Source: JANMDN01 sp031376285
Lineage (GTDB): Bacteria; Actinomycetota; Thermoleophilia; Miltoncostaeales; Miltoncostaeaceae
Direction of reading: 5' to 3'
Length of the DNA stretch: 47,410 nt
Assembly (NCBI GenBank): GCA_031376285.1
Contig: JANMDN010000073.1
Span: 1 to 47,410 of the forward strand
Translations under genes and position numbers: made by a program
In this document: positions 8,590 to 17,680 of the stretch, piece by piece
Layout of the letters: each line of letters starts with the position of its first letter
Numbering within the stretch: position 1 is the first letter of the stretch
The notes under the pieces: model-generated
Database searches by the model: none
Told to the model about the DNA's origin: nothing
What the model saw: the letters and a program-made list of their open reading frames with translations, nothing else

Positions 8590-9012
8590 CTAGCTTGTCT
8601 GGAGGACAGTGGCCAGGGAGACCCACCCTTGGGGCGTGAGAATCCACGTCGATGATGCTGGCCGTCCGCACTGCGCCGGAACAAGCTCGAAGTTGAACAC
8701 TTCGTTGTACTGAAGAATGCCGGTGCCAAACGCATAGGTTCCGTGGCTCGCTGTGGTGGACGACGGCGCAGCCCGGATGTTGCCGGGGTTACACCTTTCC
8801 TCCCAGCGGTGATTGCGATTGAAACACCCCGAGCCTGTGTTCCAAAGCGACGAGTGCCAGGCGCCGCAGGCAGGAGAATTCGCCTGTGCCGTGCCGCCAG
8901 GTCCACCGGCCGCCGCCAGTGTCGCGGCGGCCGCCGCCGCCGCGCATGCCGTCGCTGCTCGCCAGACGGCTCTCCTGCGATTGGGTGTTCGCTGAGTTGT
9001 TTGCCGGAGGAT
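8590..9012 (-). CDS. Secreted four-cysteine protein with a non-standard start codon
   Basis: The frame ending in TAG at 8590-8592 encodes RRRAVWRAATAC, then an alanine-rich hydrophobic run ending GGTAQA, a clear signal peptide with a plausible cleavage site. A mature domain with four cysteines follows (PACGAWH, GSGCFNR, ERCNP, AQCGR), ending WVSLATVLQTS. The frame has no ATG, GTG or TTG upstream. The only ribosome site, AAAGGAG, is followed at seven bases by ATC (9010-9012). I place the start there, giving 140 residues. The alternative is an initiator mutation, making this a pseudogene. No family is recognised. It is followed closely by the 167-aa gene. Confidence 0.6.
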   Translation of the reverse strand: MLRQTTQRTPNRRRAVWRAATACAAAAAAATLAAAGGPGGTAQANSPACGAWHSSLWNTGSGCFNRNHRWEERCNPGNIRAAPSSTTASHGTYAFGTGILQYNEVFNFELVPAQCGRPASSTWILTPQGWVSLATVLQTS

Positions 9013-9470
9013 CGTGACGCTCCTTTGGTTGAAGAAGTCCTTCGTAGAATTAGAGGCCAGGAAGACTTGGAAACCGTCGCTTGCGGATGTAAGCGATGTG
9101 TAAGCTGTCCCGTCCAGGAGTCGATCTCATCGTTGGTGGTGCCACGTCTGGATCGATGTCCGCTCACGCCCAGCTGCCGCGCGACCTCCACATTCGGCCG
9201 GCCGGAGGGGACCAGATCCGGACCCGCCGGCGGACCTTCGGCGAGGACCCCCTTCCTGCCACGATGATCTCTCGCGCTCGCCAAGGCCGCCAGAGTCAAG
9301 TACAAGTCCGAATCCAACAAGTCTCGGTGAGACCAGGGTGAGCCGCCAGCAGCTCCGGCCCCTCCACCGGCGCTGCTCGGAGGGTTGATCAGTTTGCTAA
9401 GGGGACGGGTGGGGCCACGCCTCACATGCCACGCCGATCGTCCCGCTGGCGAAGCAGACCGACAAGCCGG
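9013..9470 (-). other. Gap with a possible decayed helix-turn-helix fragment
   Basis: No intact gene is visible. On the minus strand at about 9150-9260 the frame reads GRPNVEVARQLGVSG, which resembles the first helix-turn-helix of IS630-like transposases or resolvase tails. Neighbouring residues do not continue the family without frameshifts. I regard it as a weak hint of an old insertion and otherwise see nothing. Confidence 0.25.
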
Positions 9471-10049
9471 TCAGCCGTGGGCAGGGCCCGACTGCATCGC
9501 GCCTACGATGCTCTCCTCGAGGATGCCCTCCGTGACAGCTTCTTGGCCGATGAAGCAAGTCCAGGCGAGGCCGTCAGCGGATGTCGCTCTGCATCCCCCG
9601 TTTATGCGCTTCTCGTCATCGACGGTCTGCACTACCGTATTGGTGTAATCGCCGCCGACGAGGGGATTGACGGGTCTAGAACTGAGAGTACACCGGTACT
9701 CGACCATTGGTCGGATCGTTTCACACACAGGGGAGGTGCCAACGAACACCGAGTGTCCTTGTGGCAGGTACCGAGCCACGTCGTCCTGGTTGAAGGCCAG
9801 TGTCGCGGCTACTGCGGCCCCCACTCCGAGGCAGAGGGCGCTCCCGATCAGCAACATCGGTCGGGCACGCCGAACCAACCTCGGAGCCGGCTCGCGAGAC
9901 GTTGCAGTCCTGTAGCCGCGGATAATCTCGGAACGTAGTCGCTGGGCTTCTGGCGATCCAACCTGGGTGCTAACCATTCGAGGCGAGATCGGGTTGCAAG
10001 CCCTCACAAGATCGAGGTCGTTCCCGGGTTCTGAAGCGAAGAGTTTCAT
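9471..10049 (-). CDS. Single-pass membrane protein with four-cysteine ectodomain, coupled to ECF sigma
   Basis: The protein has 192 residues: a ~70-residue cytoplasmic part, one membrane helix (MLLIGSALCLGVGAAVAATLAF, ~70-91) and an outside domain of ~100 residues. The ectodomain has four cysteines (PVCET, YRCTL, GGCRA, WTCFI). The ATG at 10049 overlaps the TGA of the upstream sigma factor gene (ATGA), the classic arrangement of a sigma factor with a membrane partner. That position suggests an anti-sigma or sensor role. However, the cytoplasmic part lacks the HxxxCxxC zinc motif of common anti-sigma domains, so the role is inference only. Confidence 0.75.
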   Translation of the reverse strand: MKLFASEPGNDLDLVRACNPISPRMVSTQVGSPEAQRLRSEIIRGYRTATSREPAPRLVRRARPMLLIGSALCLGVGAAVAATLAFNQDDVARYLPQGHSVFVGTSPVCETIRPMVEYRCTLSSRPVNPLVGGDYTNTVVQTVDDEKRINGGCRATSADGLAWTCFIGQEAVTEGILEESIVGAMQSGPAHG

Positions 10050-10606
10050 GGCTCATCTCCTTGCGCGAGCGGCGTTAGCGGACGGGCAGCGGTCGTGTCT
10101 GCAGTGAGGTCGGCAAGGAGTGCCCTCAGGCGGCGGCGGGCGCGGTGAAGGCGGACTCGGAACGCCACCTCGGAACACCCGAGTACCTGTGACGCGTCAG
10201 CAATGTTGAGTTCCTCCCAGGCGATCAACAGGATCGCGTCCCTGTCCCGGTCGGCCAGTCGGGCGAGGGCGCGTAGGATCGGTGGGCAGTCGTGATCGGG
10301 CTCGCTGGTGGGCTGGAGCACCAACTGGTCTCCGACACGCTGGCGCAGTGCCTGGTCGCGTTCGATGGAACGACGGGCGCGCCACGCAACCTTCCGGGCG
10401 ACTCCGTACAGCCACGGCATGGGGTCGGAAGGGATGTCGTCAAGGCGCCGCCAGGCGATCGTCAGTGTCTCCGCCACGACGTCGTCTGCCATCGCGCCTA
10501 CCCGGCGGCGGGCGTAGGCCCAAAGCCGGTCGTAGGCGATATCGAACAGGACCGCGAATCGGGCCTCTCGGTCCAACGCGTCGTCGACGGGGTCAGGGCG
10601 CCTCAT
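10046..10606 (-). CDS. ECF-type RNA polymerase sigma factor
   Basis: The 186-residue protein has region 2 (FDIAYDRLWAYARRRVGAMADDVVAETLTIAWRRLDDIP, PMPWLYGVARKVAWRARRS). Region 4 is LARLADRDRDAILLIAWEELNIADASQVLGCSEVAFRVRLHRARRRL. The spacing is normal for ECF factors. The ATG at 10606 is clear, although the ribosome site upstream is weak. It overlaps the next gene by four bases. It heads a leftward cluster of membrane or secreted four-cysteine proteins inside the ICE, between the relaxase and coupling protein genes, so it is cargo and not transfer machinery. Confidence 0.88.
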   Translation of the reverse strand: MRRPDPVDDALDREARFAVLFDIAYDRLWAYARRRVGAMADDVVAETLTIAWRRLDDIPSDPMPWLYGVARKVAWRARRSIERDQALRQRVGDQLVLQPTSEPDHDCPPILRALARLADRDRDAILLIAWEELNIADASQVLGCSEVAFRVRLHRARRRLRALLADLTADTTAARPLTPLAQGDEP

Positions 10607-10891
10607 GATGAGGATATCCCCGGCATTGCTCGATTGTTACACCATTTGCCCCTTCTTAGGATTCCACTAAGGCGCCCAAGCGAAGCCCCCCGACGAGGCC
10701 CGAGGCCACAACGGCTCGCCACCCGGCAGCGCACGCCGCAGGGAGCCGGGCCGGGCCTGGAGGCTCGCCGTGCCAAACAGTCCGGGTCAACCCCCACCGT
10801 CACTCCGACCTTTTCGGGACGCCCGCACCCCACCCTCCCCGAGGGATGGGAGTCATAGGTTTGCCAGAACGGTTCGAAGTCCGGCGGACCC
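10607..10891. other. Intergenic region upstream of the sigma operon
   Basis: The 285 bases lie between the sigma factor start and the end of the coupling protein gene. The part nearest the sigma gene (10610-10675) is locally less GC-rich and is the likely promoter zone. I could not fix promoter boxes. No gene is seen. Confidence 0.3.
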
Positions 10892-12585
10892 TCAACGGCG
10901 TCCAGACCTCCGGTGCCGATTCTCGTTGAACCAGGGACGAAGGGCGACTTTGACGGCTGGGTAGTGCTGGCAGATGAGGATGGCGTGCCCGGGTTCGAGT
11001 TCCCGAAGGACGTTCGGCGGTGCCAACGCGCGGTAGGTGACCGACTCGGTCACCGACGGGTTTCCATGCCGGTCGAGGGTGTGGCTCTGCTGCCGCATCG
11101 CCTGGTCACCGAGGAGATCCCCGGCATGAGTGAGTGTTTGCGGGTCGCTGATCGATGTCAGGAACAGCTTCGCAAGGTGGTTCGAGAAGATCGTGTTCGT
11201 CGTCGCTTGCCCGTAGACACGGGTGAGCTGGGCCAGGTCCTGGCAAATCGTGACCAACTGGATGCCCTGGCCCGCGCCGCCGGAGGCGATCTCGTGCAGG
11301 TCCTTGACCGGGGCGATGTTCGCGACCTCGTCCAGGAGTAGCAGCAACGGCCGCCTGAGGGGCTTCCCGCTCGCGCTTCGTTCGTAGACCGGCGCACGAT
11401 CTCAGACAGCACCGTCGCAAGCAGCGGCGCGAGGCGCTCCTGATGGTGTACCGGAGCGCACAGGTACAGGGTGTTTGCCCCGCCATCGAGGAACGCCCCG
11501 GGGTTGAGCTGGTTTCCTTCCATCGCGGCGACCACGGGTTCTTGGAATGGGCGCAGGGCGGAGGTGGCGTTGAAGATGATCGGGTCGCGCATCCGGGTGT
11601 TCATTCCTTGGGTCGCGTAGATCGCGTCCCGGGCGCCCTGCTCCCCGTGCGCTTCGAGGATCTTGTCGGGGTCGGTGTGGTTGTTGTAGTCAATCCACCT
11701 GATCACATCCCCCGTCGTTTTCCCCGCCAGGGTCGCGGCGCGGAGGAGGGCCGCGAGGTAGCGCTCGGCCCACCCTTCGAACTTCTCGTTGACCTGATCT
11801 GAAACGCTCGCCGGCCCTGTCGTCTGGTGGGTGCTTGTCATGAGCAGCCGGGCCCGTTCGATCGCGCCCTGCCACGTCTCACACCCGGTCAGGGGTGACC
11901 ACGTCGTCCGGGGGATCCCGGTACCCGCGGTCGGGTCGAGCACAAACACTCGCCCGATGGACTGGCGGTGGTCGATGGTGTCGCGGACGAGGTCGTCCTT
12001 GATGGAGGTCGCGATGATCGGGCCGTCCCACTCCAGCAAAGCGGGGATCGCAAACCCTGAGGTCTTCCCTGTCTGGGTGGGGCCGACGACGAGGACGGAG
12101 GTGCGCTCGGCGGTTGCGATGAGCTTGCCGTTGTGGCGACCGAGGATCAGCCGGCCCGACTCAGGGCCGCTCACGGTGAGGGCACGCAGATCCGGGGTGG
12201 TCGCCCACCGGGCCGTCCCCGTCCGGGATCGGTCCCGGCGTCCGCTACGGGTGTGCAGGCGGAGCGCGAGCCACCCGACTGCCATGACCGGGGCGAGCAC
12301 AAGCGCGAGGGTCAGGTAGAAGCCAACCGGCCCCGGGAGCAGTTTGGTCGCTCGGTGGGGCCACGCCAAGGCTGGGTCAGACATGTGGTGTGGGATGCGC
12401 CCGAGGACCGGTGGGATCTCGCCGAATGCGACGCGTGGCCACTTACCGGAGGCGAGGCGCCCAGCGACCTGGCCGGTGGCCCACACCAGTCCGCCGAGCG
12501 CGAGAACCGCTCCCACGAGCGCGAGGCCGACGTTCTGGAGGGCGGAGTTGTCCGGGGCTGGGCGGGGCTGCTCGCGGGTCGTCAT
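10892..12585 (-). pseudogene. VirD4/TraG-type coupling protein, single frameshift
   Basis: This gene encodes the ATPase that brings the relaxase-DNA complex to the type IV secretion channel. The first 415 or so codons from ATG 12585 give two membrane helices (~17-40 and ~88-110), Walker A GPTQTGKT at 168-175 and IIATSIKDDL. The frame then breaks. The rest (LRRPLLLLLDEVANIAP, QLVTICQDLAQL, NTIFSNHLAKLFL) continues in another frame to a stop at 10892. The switch is at a run of four G (plus strand 11359-11362), immediately before Walker B; one extra base there restores a single ~564-residue protein. Sequencing error, recent mutation and slippage are all possible. The ATG overlaps the VirB4 stop (ATGA). 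Confidence 0.9.
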
Positions 12586-13844
12586 GCTGGATTCCTTTCA
12601 GACATTTTTTGGTCTGTATTGACGATTTGGTGTTCAAGCGGGGTGAGACGGTGCTGCACCAAAAACGACCTACGCCCGACCTTCCAAAGCGCCCACCCAC
12701 GACCCAAGGTCGGGAGAAGGCCGGCTTCGGTGTCGGTCAACCCGAGAAGCTCCCGGGTCCGGGCGATCTGGTCTTGAGGTTGGGCGTAGATCACCTTCGT
12801 TTCGGTGTCGGCGAGGAGGCCTTCTGCGAGGCGCACTTCGCGGCTTCCGGCGGCGCCTGTGGCTTCGAGGTCGGTGAGGCGGTGCATCACCACCACGTTC
12901 TGCACGCCGAGGCCGCGGCTGAGTTTGAAGCTCTGCTGCAACCACTCCCCGACCCCGAGGGAGGACAGGACGCGCCAGGCTTCGTCGACGACGACGATCC
13001 GCTGGTGGCCCTCACCGGCGGATTCCTGGTCAATCGTCGCCCGGAGCCACGCCGTCGCGCACGCCATCAGCACCGCGAGCGCAACCGGCGACGCGGTCAG
13101 GACCGCCGACAGGTCAAGGACGACCATCGGGGCGTCGAGGTTCAGACCCTTGGTGGTCGGGGCGTCGAACATCCCGGCAAGCGCACCCGAGCACAACTCA
13201 CGCAAAGCGAGCGCCAGCTCCCTGGTCGCGTCCAGCGCCTGGACCGGAGTCATCGCCAGGTCCGCGGCAATCCTGCCGTCGGGGTGGAGGAGCGTTTGGA
13301 CGAGATCGGGGAGCGTGACCTCACGCCCTCGGGTCGTCTCTGTCGCGGTGTTGAGGGCGGTGTGGAGCGCGGTGCGCTCCACGGGCTTTAGCGGCCGCGC
13401 GAGTGCCGCGGCAGCGATCGACCCGGCGAGATCGAGCTGGCGCTCCGGGCCACCCTTCGGCGTCAACGGATTCAACGTCACCCGGCCACGCGGTTCGAGG
13501 CGGATCGGCTCGACACCCAAGGCCCTGGCAAGGGGCGCGTATTCGCCTTTGATGTCAACGATCCACGCCTGCCGGCCGAACACGATCTGCCGCAGCAGAT
13601 ACGTCTTGAGGAGGGCGGACTTCCCGCGGCCGACCTGCCCGATGACCAGGCAGTTCGGATTGGTCACGACGTTCTCGTTGTAGAGGTGAAACGGGTCGTA
13701 ACAGAACGCCCCGCCGTAGATATCCCGGCCGATGTAGGGGCCATGAGAGCCCAAACCGGTCTCTGCCATGAACGGATACGCCGCCTGAACATGCGCCGTC
13801 GTCGCAACATGACCCGCAAGGCCCGAGGAACGCAGCGGGCTCAT
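12582..13844 (-). CDS. VirB4-like type IV secretion ATPase
   Basis: The 420-residue protein has the C-terminal ATPase part of VirB4/TrbE proteins. It shows IGRDIYGGAFCYDPF, Walker A GQVGRGKS (~69-76), WIVDIKGEYAPLARALG, Walker B IVVVDEAW, and then the QxxR-type box GLGVQNVVVMHRLTD. It powers pilus assembly or substrate transfer at the inner membrane. ATG 13844 was chosen because it overlaps the upstream TGA (ATGA), as elsewhere in this operon; a GTG at 13859 is the alternative. The usual VirB4 N-terminal domain is missing here and is presumably supplied by the adjacent SCO6880-family protein, as in other actinobacterial systems. Confidence 0.92.
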   Translation of the reverse strand: MSPLRSSGLAGHVATTAHVQAAYPFMAETGLGSHGPYIGRDIYGGAFCYDPFHLYNENVVTNPNCLVIGQVGRGKSALLKTYLLRQIVFGRQAWIVDIKGEYAPLARALGVEPIRLEPRGRVTLNPLTPKGGPERQLDLAGSIAAAALARPLKPVERTALHTALNTATETTRGREVTLPDLVQTLLHPDGRIAADLAMTPVQALDATRELALALRELCSGALAGMFDAPTTKGLNLDAPMVVLDLSAVLTASPVALAVLMACATAWLRATIDQESAGEGHQRIVVVDEAWRVLSSLGVGEWLQQSFKLSRGLGVQNVVVMHRLTDLEATGAAGSREVRLAEGLLADTETKVIYAQPQDQIARTRELLGLTDTEAGLLPTLGRGWALWKVGRRSFLVQHRLTPLEHQIVNTDQKMSERNPA

Positions 13845-15334
13845 TTCAGGCCCCGACACAGCGGAAGGGCGTAAGTGAATGCCTCGGGCTGCTGACCGGA
13901 GAGGCGCCGCAGTTCAAGGCGTGCCATTGAAGCGGCGTGCTCGATACTCGTGCACGACCGCTCAAGCTCCTCCCCAGTTCGGGCGGTCACGGTCACAAAC
14001 GCGGTGAACCGGATCGCGGCGTGCCCGGAGGCGAGTTCGTCCTCCCGCCTGGCAGCGGCGTCCTCTGTTTGCCGGTGACGGGCCGTCGTGAGAAATCCCA
14101 TTCGCGAGCGGACGTGACGGTCCGCAGCATCAGCGGTTCGCGCAGCTTCCGCCTGGCGGATCGCCTGCCCAGGTGGTTGCGGTGCGAGGGTCATCGCGAC
14201 TGTGCGGACCGCGTCGGCTTGGAGGAGGAGTGGGGCAAGGAACGATGGGCCCACGTCCGTCTTGGGCCAGGCGCTCACCCAGTAGGTCGCGTGCAGCGCG
14301 CCATCGGTTCGGTAGCTACCCCACTGGTCGTGGGTCGCCGTTGGCCACGCATCCAACCCGCCGGTCTCAGAATCACCATCGGGTGATGGCTTGCGCTCGA
14401 ACGGGTCAAACCCGACACGAAGGGCCCGGGCGAGGGCCGTGGGTGTGAGGAGACCGGCGATCTCGATGTCGGCATGGCGGAGGCGCTCGGCGAGGAACTC
14501 CACCTCCCCGAAAAGCACCGCGTTCACCGCCTCTCCACGCTTTGCCCTGTCGCGACGAGTCAGTCGTGGCAGGCGGGCGGGGTCGACCTGGATCGCCAGG
14601 AGCAGCTCATGCTCACGGGTCACGGTTGGCGCGGCGGCGATCAGCTCAACATACGCGCGGACCGCGAGTGACTCCTTGGGGGCGGTGGTTTGGTTCCAGT
14701 GGGTCGTGAAGTGCTCGTTGATCTCCGTACCGGTCGCGGGGGCCGTTCGCTCGATCCACTGCACTCGCCGCACCGGCGACCCCTCCCGCGCAATCGCCGC
14801 AAGAACGCCGCCCCAACCCGCAAGACGCGCCTCCTGATCCGTGGCGGACAGCAGCCCGAACGACCCGACCCGCACCGCGAGAACCGCCGTCAGGTAGCCG
14901 CCCCGGGACTCCTTGAGAACACCGACCTGCCCGCCACGGAATTCGACCGGCAGGATCTCCACTCCCCGAAGGGCGTCCGGGACAACAGGGTCTGGCGCGA
15001 CGACATCGCCGCCCCGGGTGAGCTTGCCTCCGATCGTCGGAGCCGGTGACGACCACCTGCCGCGGCCCGTGAGACAGCGCGCCTGGAAGCCCGCCAGGAT
15101 CGGTGCCCACTCCACCGTCGTGCGACCAGCGACAGGAACGAAGCACACCCCGGCCGAGCCGGCCGCGACGAGGAACGCCGCCAGGACACCGAACGGACCG
15201 CGAGCCGTCGCGAGCAACAGGAGGGTGAGGGCCCCACCGGCGAGGAGTGTTGCCAGATGGCTTGGGCCGAGGTTGCCGACGAGGCCGCGGCGTTCCAGCG
15301 GGCCGAACCGGTACCTGCGCTGGATGTCGCTCAC
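13841..15334 (-). CDS. SCO6880-family conjugation protein
   Basis: The protein has 497 residues. It opens RRYRFGPLERRGLVGNLGPSHLATLL, typical of the SCO6880 family, followed by two close membrane helices (~25-70; LLAGGALTLLLLATARGPFGVLAAFLVAAGS). A long cytosolic domain follows, with HFTTHWNQTTAPKESLAVRAYVEL and EHELLLAIQVD. In actinobacterial type IV systems this protein pairs with the VirB4 ATPase and appears to fuse a PrgI-like membrane part to the VirB4 N-terminal domain; that is family knowledge. The start is GTG 15334, overlapping the TGA of the VirB6-like gene (GTGA). Confidence 0.88.
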   Translation of the reverse strand: MSDIQRRYRFGPLERRGLVGNLGPSHLATLLAGGALTLLLLATARGPFGVLAAFLVAAGSAGVCFVPVAGRTTVEWAPILAGFQARCLTGRGRWSSPAPTIGGKLTRGGDVVAPDPVVPDALRGVEILPVEFRGGQVGVLKESRGGYLTAVLAVRVGSFGLLSATDQEARLAGWGGVLAAIAREGSPVRRVQWIERTAPATGTEINEHFTTHWNQTTAPKESLAVRAYVELIAAAPTVTREHELLLAIQVDPARLPRLTRRDRAKRGEAVNAVLFGEVEFLAERLRHADIEIAGLLTPTALARALRVGFDPFERKPSPDGDSETGGLDAWPTATHDQWGSYRTDGALHATYWVSAWPKTDVGPSFLAPLLLQADAVRTVAMTLAPQPPGQAIRQAEAARTADAADRHVRSRMGFLTTARHRQTEDAAARREDELASGHAAIRFTAFVTVTARTGEELERSCTSIEHAASMARLELRRLSGQQPEAFTYALPLCRGLK

Positions 15335-17001
15335 GAGATGCCTCCATTGGTTGATGTGTCGGTGATGTCGGGACCGGCGGCGCCCGGGGTTGGGAGGTCC
15401 CCGCCGACCGGCCGAGCCGGTGGCGAAGTGCCCAGTTCCGACGGGCTGGACGGCGTGGTTGGAACGCCAGACCGCGGATTGGACGCCGCAGAGGTCCCGT
15501 CCGATGGAGGGTTCACAGGCCCGCCAGTCGATACCGAGCCCGGTGTGGCTTGGTCAAAACCCCCCCCCGGTGACACGGTCGGCGCGCCACCGGACCCAGA
15601 CGTCCCTCCCGCCGCCGCCCCACCTGCGCTCAGCGGCGGCCCATCGGGGGAAGGAGGGGCTCCTCCCGGGCCGTCGCCGCCCGAGGCGGTACCCGACGCC
15701 GGACCGCTCCCCACGGGAGCGAGACTCGCCGCGAAACCGGAACCACCAGACCCGGACCCAAATCCAGGGCCCCCGCCTCCCCGTTGGGTGCTCCGGCCGC
15801 TGCTACCGCCCCCGCCGGTTGGTCCGCCGCTCCCCGAGCCCGCCCCACCCGCGCTACCGCCGCTACCGGAGTTGCCTCCAGATCCTGATGAGCCGGAGTG
15901 GTTCATCGCTTGGCCGAGGACCCCGGCCATCCCTCCGGCGGCACCGGCGATTGCGGCGGTCCCTGCGGTCGCGGTCCGGGCGAGCATCAGCTGGCCCATC
16001 GCGCCCTGGACCCCGGGAATGAACCGCATCACCGCAAACGGAGCCCACGCCGCCATCACCAGGAGTGCGGTCCCCGCGATCAGAACCTCGAACCGGCCGC
16101 CACCCGGGGCTTCGGGGTCCGGGGTCGTGAGCGCCTGGGTCGCGAGGGTGAGGATCGCGACGACGGCGAGCTTCGACACGATCAGCGCAATGAGAATCTC
16201 GACGAGGCGCCGGGCGTAGCGGCTGGTGGCGGGCCAGATCATCGCCACGAACGCGAGCGGGACGAACAGGAGGGCGACGTAGATCGCGGCGTCGCGGGCG
16301 ATCATCTCCAACCACACCGCAAACCCAGCGATCACGAGAACGATTGCCCCGACAAAGACGCCAAAGAGGGGGACGCTGCCGCCTCCCGTGCTGTCAAACG
16401 CCGATCTGTACGCCGAGGCGACCTGTTTGAGCATCCCGCCACCCGGCCCGGTCGCGACCGAGGTCGTGATCACGCGGGAGAGTTCATCGGTGATCGCCAC
16501 CAATGCACCGGTGACTCCGACCGCTGCTGCTGCGAGGAGGAACGCGGCCGGGATATGGGCGACGACTTGCCGGACGAGCATCTGCGGGTCCTGGCGGATA
16601 ACCGCTTGGATCACGCCGAGGGCGAGCATCGGAACGGCGAGGAGTCCCGCGACGGCCAGCATCGTGCGGTAACTCCCCAAGAACCACGGGGCGTCGACCC
16701 TGGGGCTTGTGGTGTGGTCAATGAGGTCGCCGATCGTCCCGGTCAGCCACGTCGCGGTATCAACCACCCAGTGCGTGAGACCCTCAAAGATCCCCTCCGC
16801 CGCTGCGGAACCAACGGCGCCGATCGCGTTCCCAGCGGCGTCAAGGCCCGCTCCGATCGCGTCGCAGCCGAGGCTGACCCCAGCGAAGTCGCAGAGGTTT
16901 GGGAGTGCCTGCGCGGTCGGCGCCATCAGCAGCGCGAGAGCGAAGACAGCCATCGCGAATACTGCGGCGGGCCGCTGTGGGTTACGGAGTGAGCGTGCCA
17001 T
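15331..17001 (-). CDS. VirB6/TrbL-like conjugation channel membrane protein
   Basis: The 556-residue protein has a signal-like N-terminus (FAMAVFALALLMAPTAQALP). Six to seven hydrophobic helices follow in the middle (for example LAVAGLLAVPMLALGVIQAVI, IPAAFLLAAAAVGVTGALVAI, VALLFVPLAFVAMIW, VVAILTLATQAL). The tail is a ~170-residue Gly/Ser/Pro-rich low-complexity sequence. This matches polytopic VirB6/TrbL-like mating channel proteins of Gram-positive systems. ATG 17001 gives the signal sequence and a 20-base overlap with the upstream gene. The frame continues upstream to 17325, but that part is a shadow of the upstream gene. Confidence 0.85.
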   Translation of the reverse strand: MARSLRNPQRPAAVFAMAVFALALLMAPTAQALPNLCDFAGVSLGCDAIGAGLDAAGNAIGAVGSAAAEGIFEGLTHWVVDTATWLTGTIGDLIDHTTSPRVDAPWFLGSYRTMLAVAGLLAVPMLALGVIQAVIRQDPQMLVRQVVAHIPAAFLLAAAAVGVTGALVAITDELSRVITTSVATGPGGGMLKQVASAYRSAFDSTGGGSVPLFGVFVGAIVLVIAGFAVWLEMIARDAAIYVALLFVPLAFVAMIWPATSRYARRLVEILIALIVSKLAVVAILTLATQALTTPDPEAPGGGRFEVLIAGTALLVMAAWAPFAVMRFIPGVQGAMGQLMLARTATAGTAAIAGAAGGMAGVLGQAMNHSGSSGSGGNSGSGGSAGGAGSGSGGPTGGGGSSGRSTQRGGGGPGFGSGSGGSGFAASLAPVGSGPASGTASGGDGPGGAPPSPDGPPLSAGGAAAGGTSGSGGAPTVSPGGGFDQATPGSVSTGGPVNPPSDGTSAASNPRSGVPTTPSSPSELGTSPPARPVGGDLPTPGAAGPDITDTSTNGGIS

Positions 17002-17680
17002 AGACCAGGTACTTGTCTTGGTCGGCAAGGACAGCTGCCGGGTTCGCGGTCGTTGGCGCGACGTTCGGGGTGAGGCCCGGGCCGTTCTGGAATCCGTCGA
17101 GTCGCCATCCACCTTGCTCCCACTGGAGGGTGACGATGGTGCTCCCAAACGACGCCGTCGGTTGGCGCACGCGTCCTCCGGCAATCCCGAGCGTCCACAG
17201 ATCAACAACCGCCCGCGAGGGGGTGAACGAGACGATCCGGTACCCGATCGGTGTGACCCGTAAGACGACGGGGCCGGGGCCGCCTGCGAGGTTTCGCTGA
17301 GCGACCTGCTGGGATGAATCCGCAAGGGCGACCAGCCCAGCGCGTGCTCGGCGCGTCGCGATCCGTGCGTAGGTCGCCTCGCGGACCCGGCGGCCCGAGA
17401 ACGCGACCCCGATCATCCTGGTTGAGAACTTCGCGGCGGCAGCGGCCGCCCCGGGACGCGACCGCTCGAACCGGACCCCACGCAAGCGAGGTGCGGGGGT
17501 GCTGGGTGGCGCCGCGGGCTTGGGGGCCTGCGGCGTCGTGACGGTGACGACGGGCGCCGGGGTGTCGTTCCCGGTGAAGAGGGTGGCGACCTTATGGCCG
17601 AGTTTGTATCCGCCGACGATGAGGGTGGTCAGGATGATGAGGAGCGCGACGGGGCGGTTCCATTGGATTTCGGGGCGCAT
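16982..17680 (-). CDS. Membrane-anchored conjugal transfer protein (TcpC/VirB8-like candidate)
   Basis: The protein has 232 residues: a short cytoplasmic start, one membrane helix (PVALLIILTTLIVGGYKLG, ~10-28), a Pro/Ala linker and an outside domain of ~160 residues. The outside domain includes YRIVSFTPSRAVVDLWTLGIAGG and IVTLQWEQGGWRLDGFQNGPGLTP. The one-helix anchor plus beta-rich NTF2-like domain (V-x-V-x-W ... W-x-L) is what VirB8/TcpC proteins show, and the operon position fits. Assignment is by layout, since no signature motif exists. ATG 17680 overlaps the upstream TGA by one base on each side (ATGA). Confidence 0.75.
   Translation of the reverse strand: MRPEIQWNRPVALLIILTTLIVGGYKLGHKVATLFTGNDTPAPVVTVTTPQAPKPAAPPSTPAPRLRGVRFERSRPGAAAAAAKFSTRMIGVAFSGRRVREATYARIATRRARAGLVALADSSQQVAQRNLAGGPGPVVLRVTPIGYRIVSFTPSRAVVDLWTLGIAGGRVRQPTASFGSTIVTLQWEQGGWRLDGFQNGPGLTPNVAPTTANPAAVLADQDKYLVYGTLTP

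Noticed and set aside
8550..9425. Long minus-strand open frame of 291 codons
   Set aside because: Its sequence is Arg/Ser-rich without domains, and the secreted protein at 8590-9012 uses a different frame with clear signal peptide and cysteines.
17002..17325. N-terminal extension of the VirB6-like protein
   Set aside because: It overlaps the 232-aa transfer protein in another frame and would bury the signal peptide.
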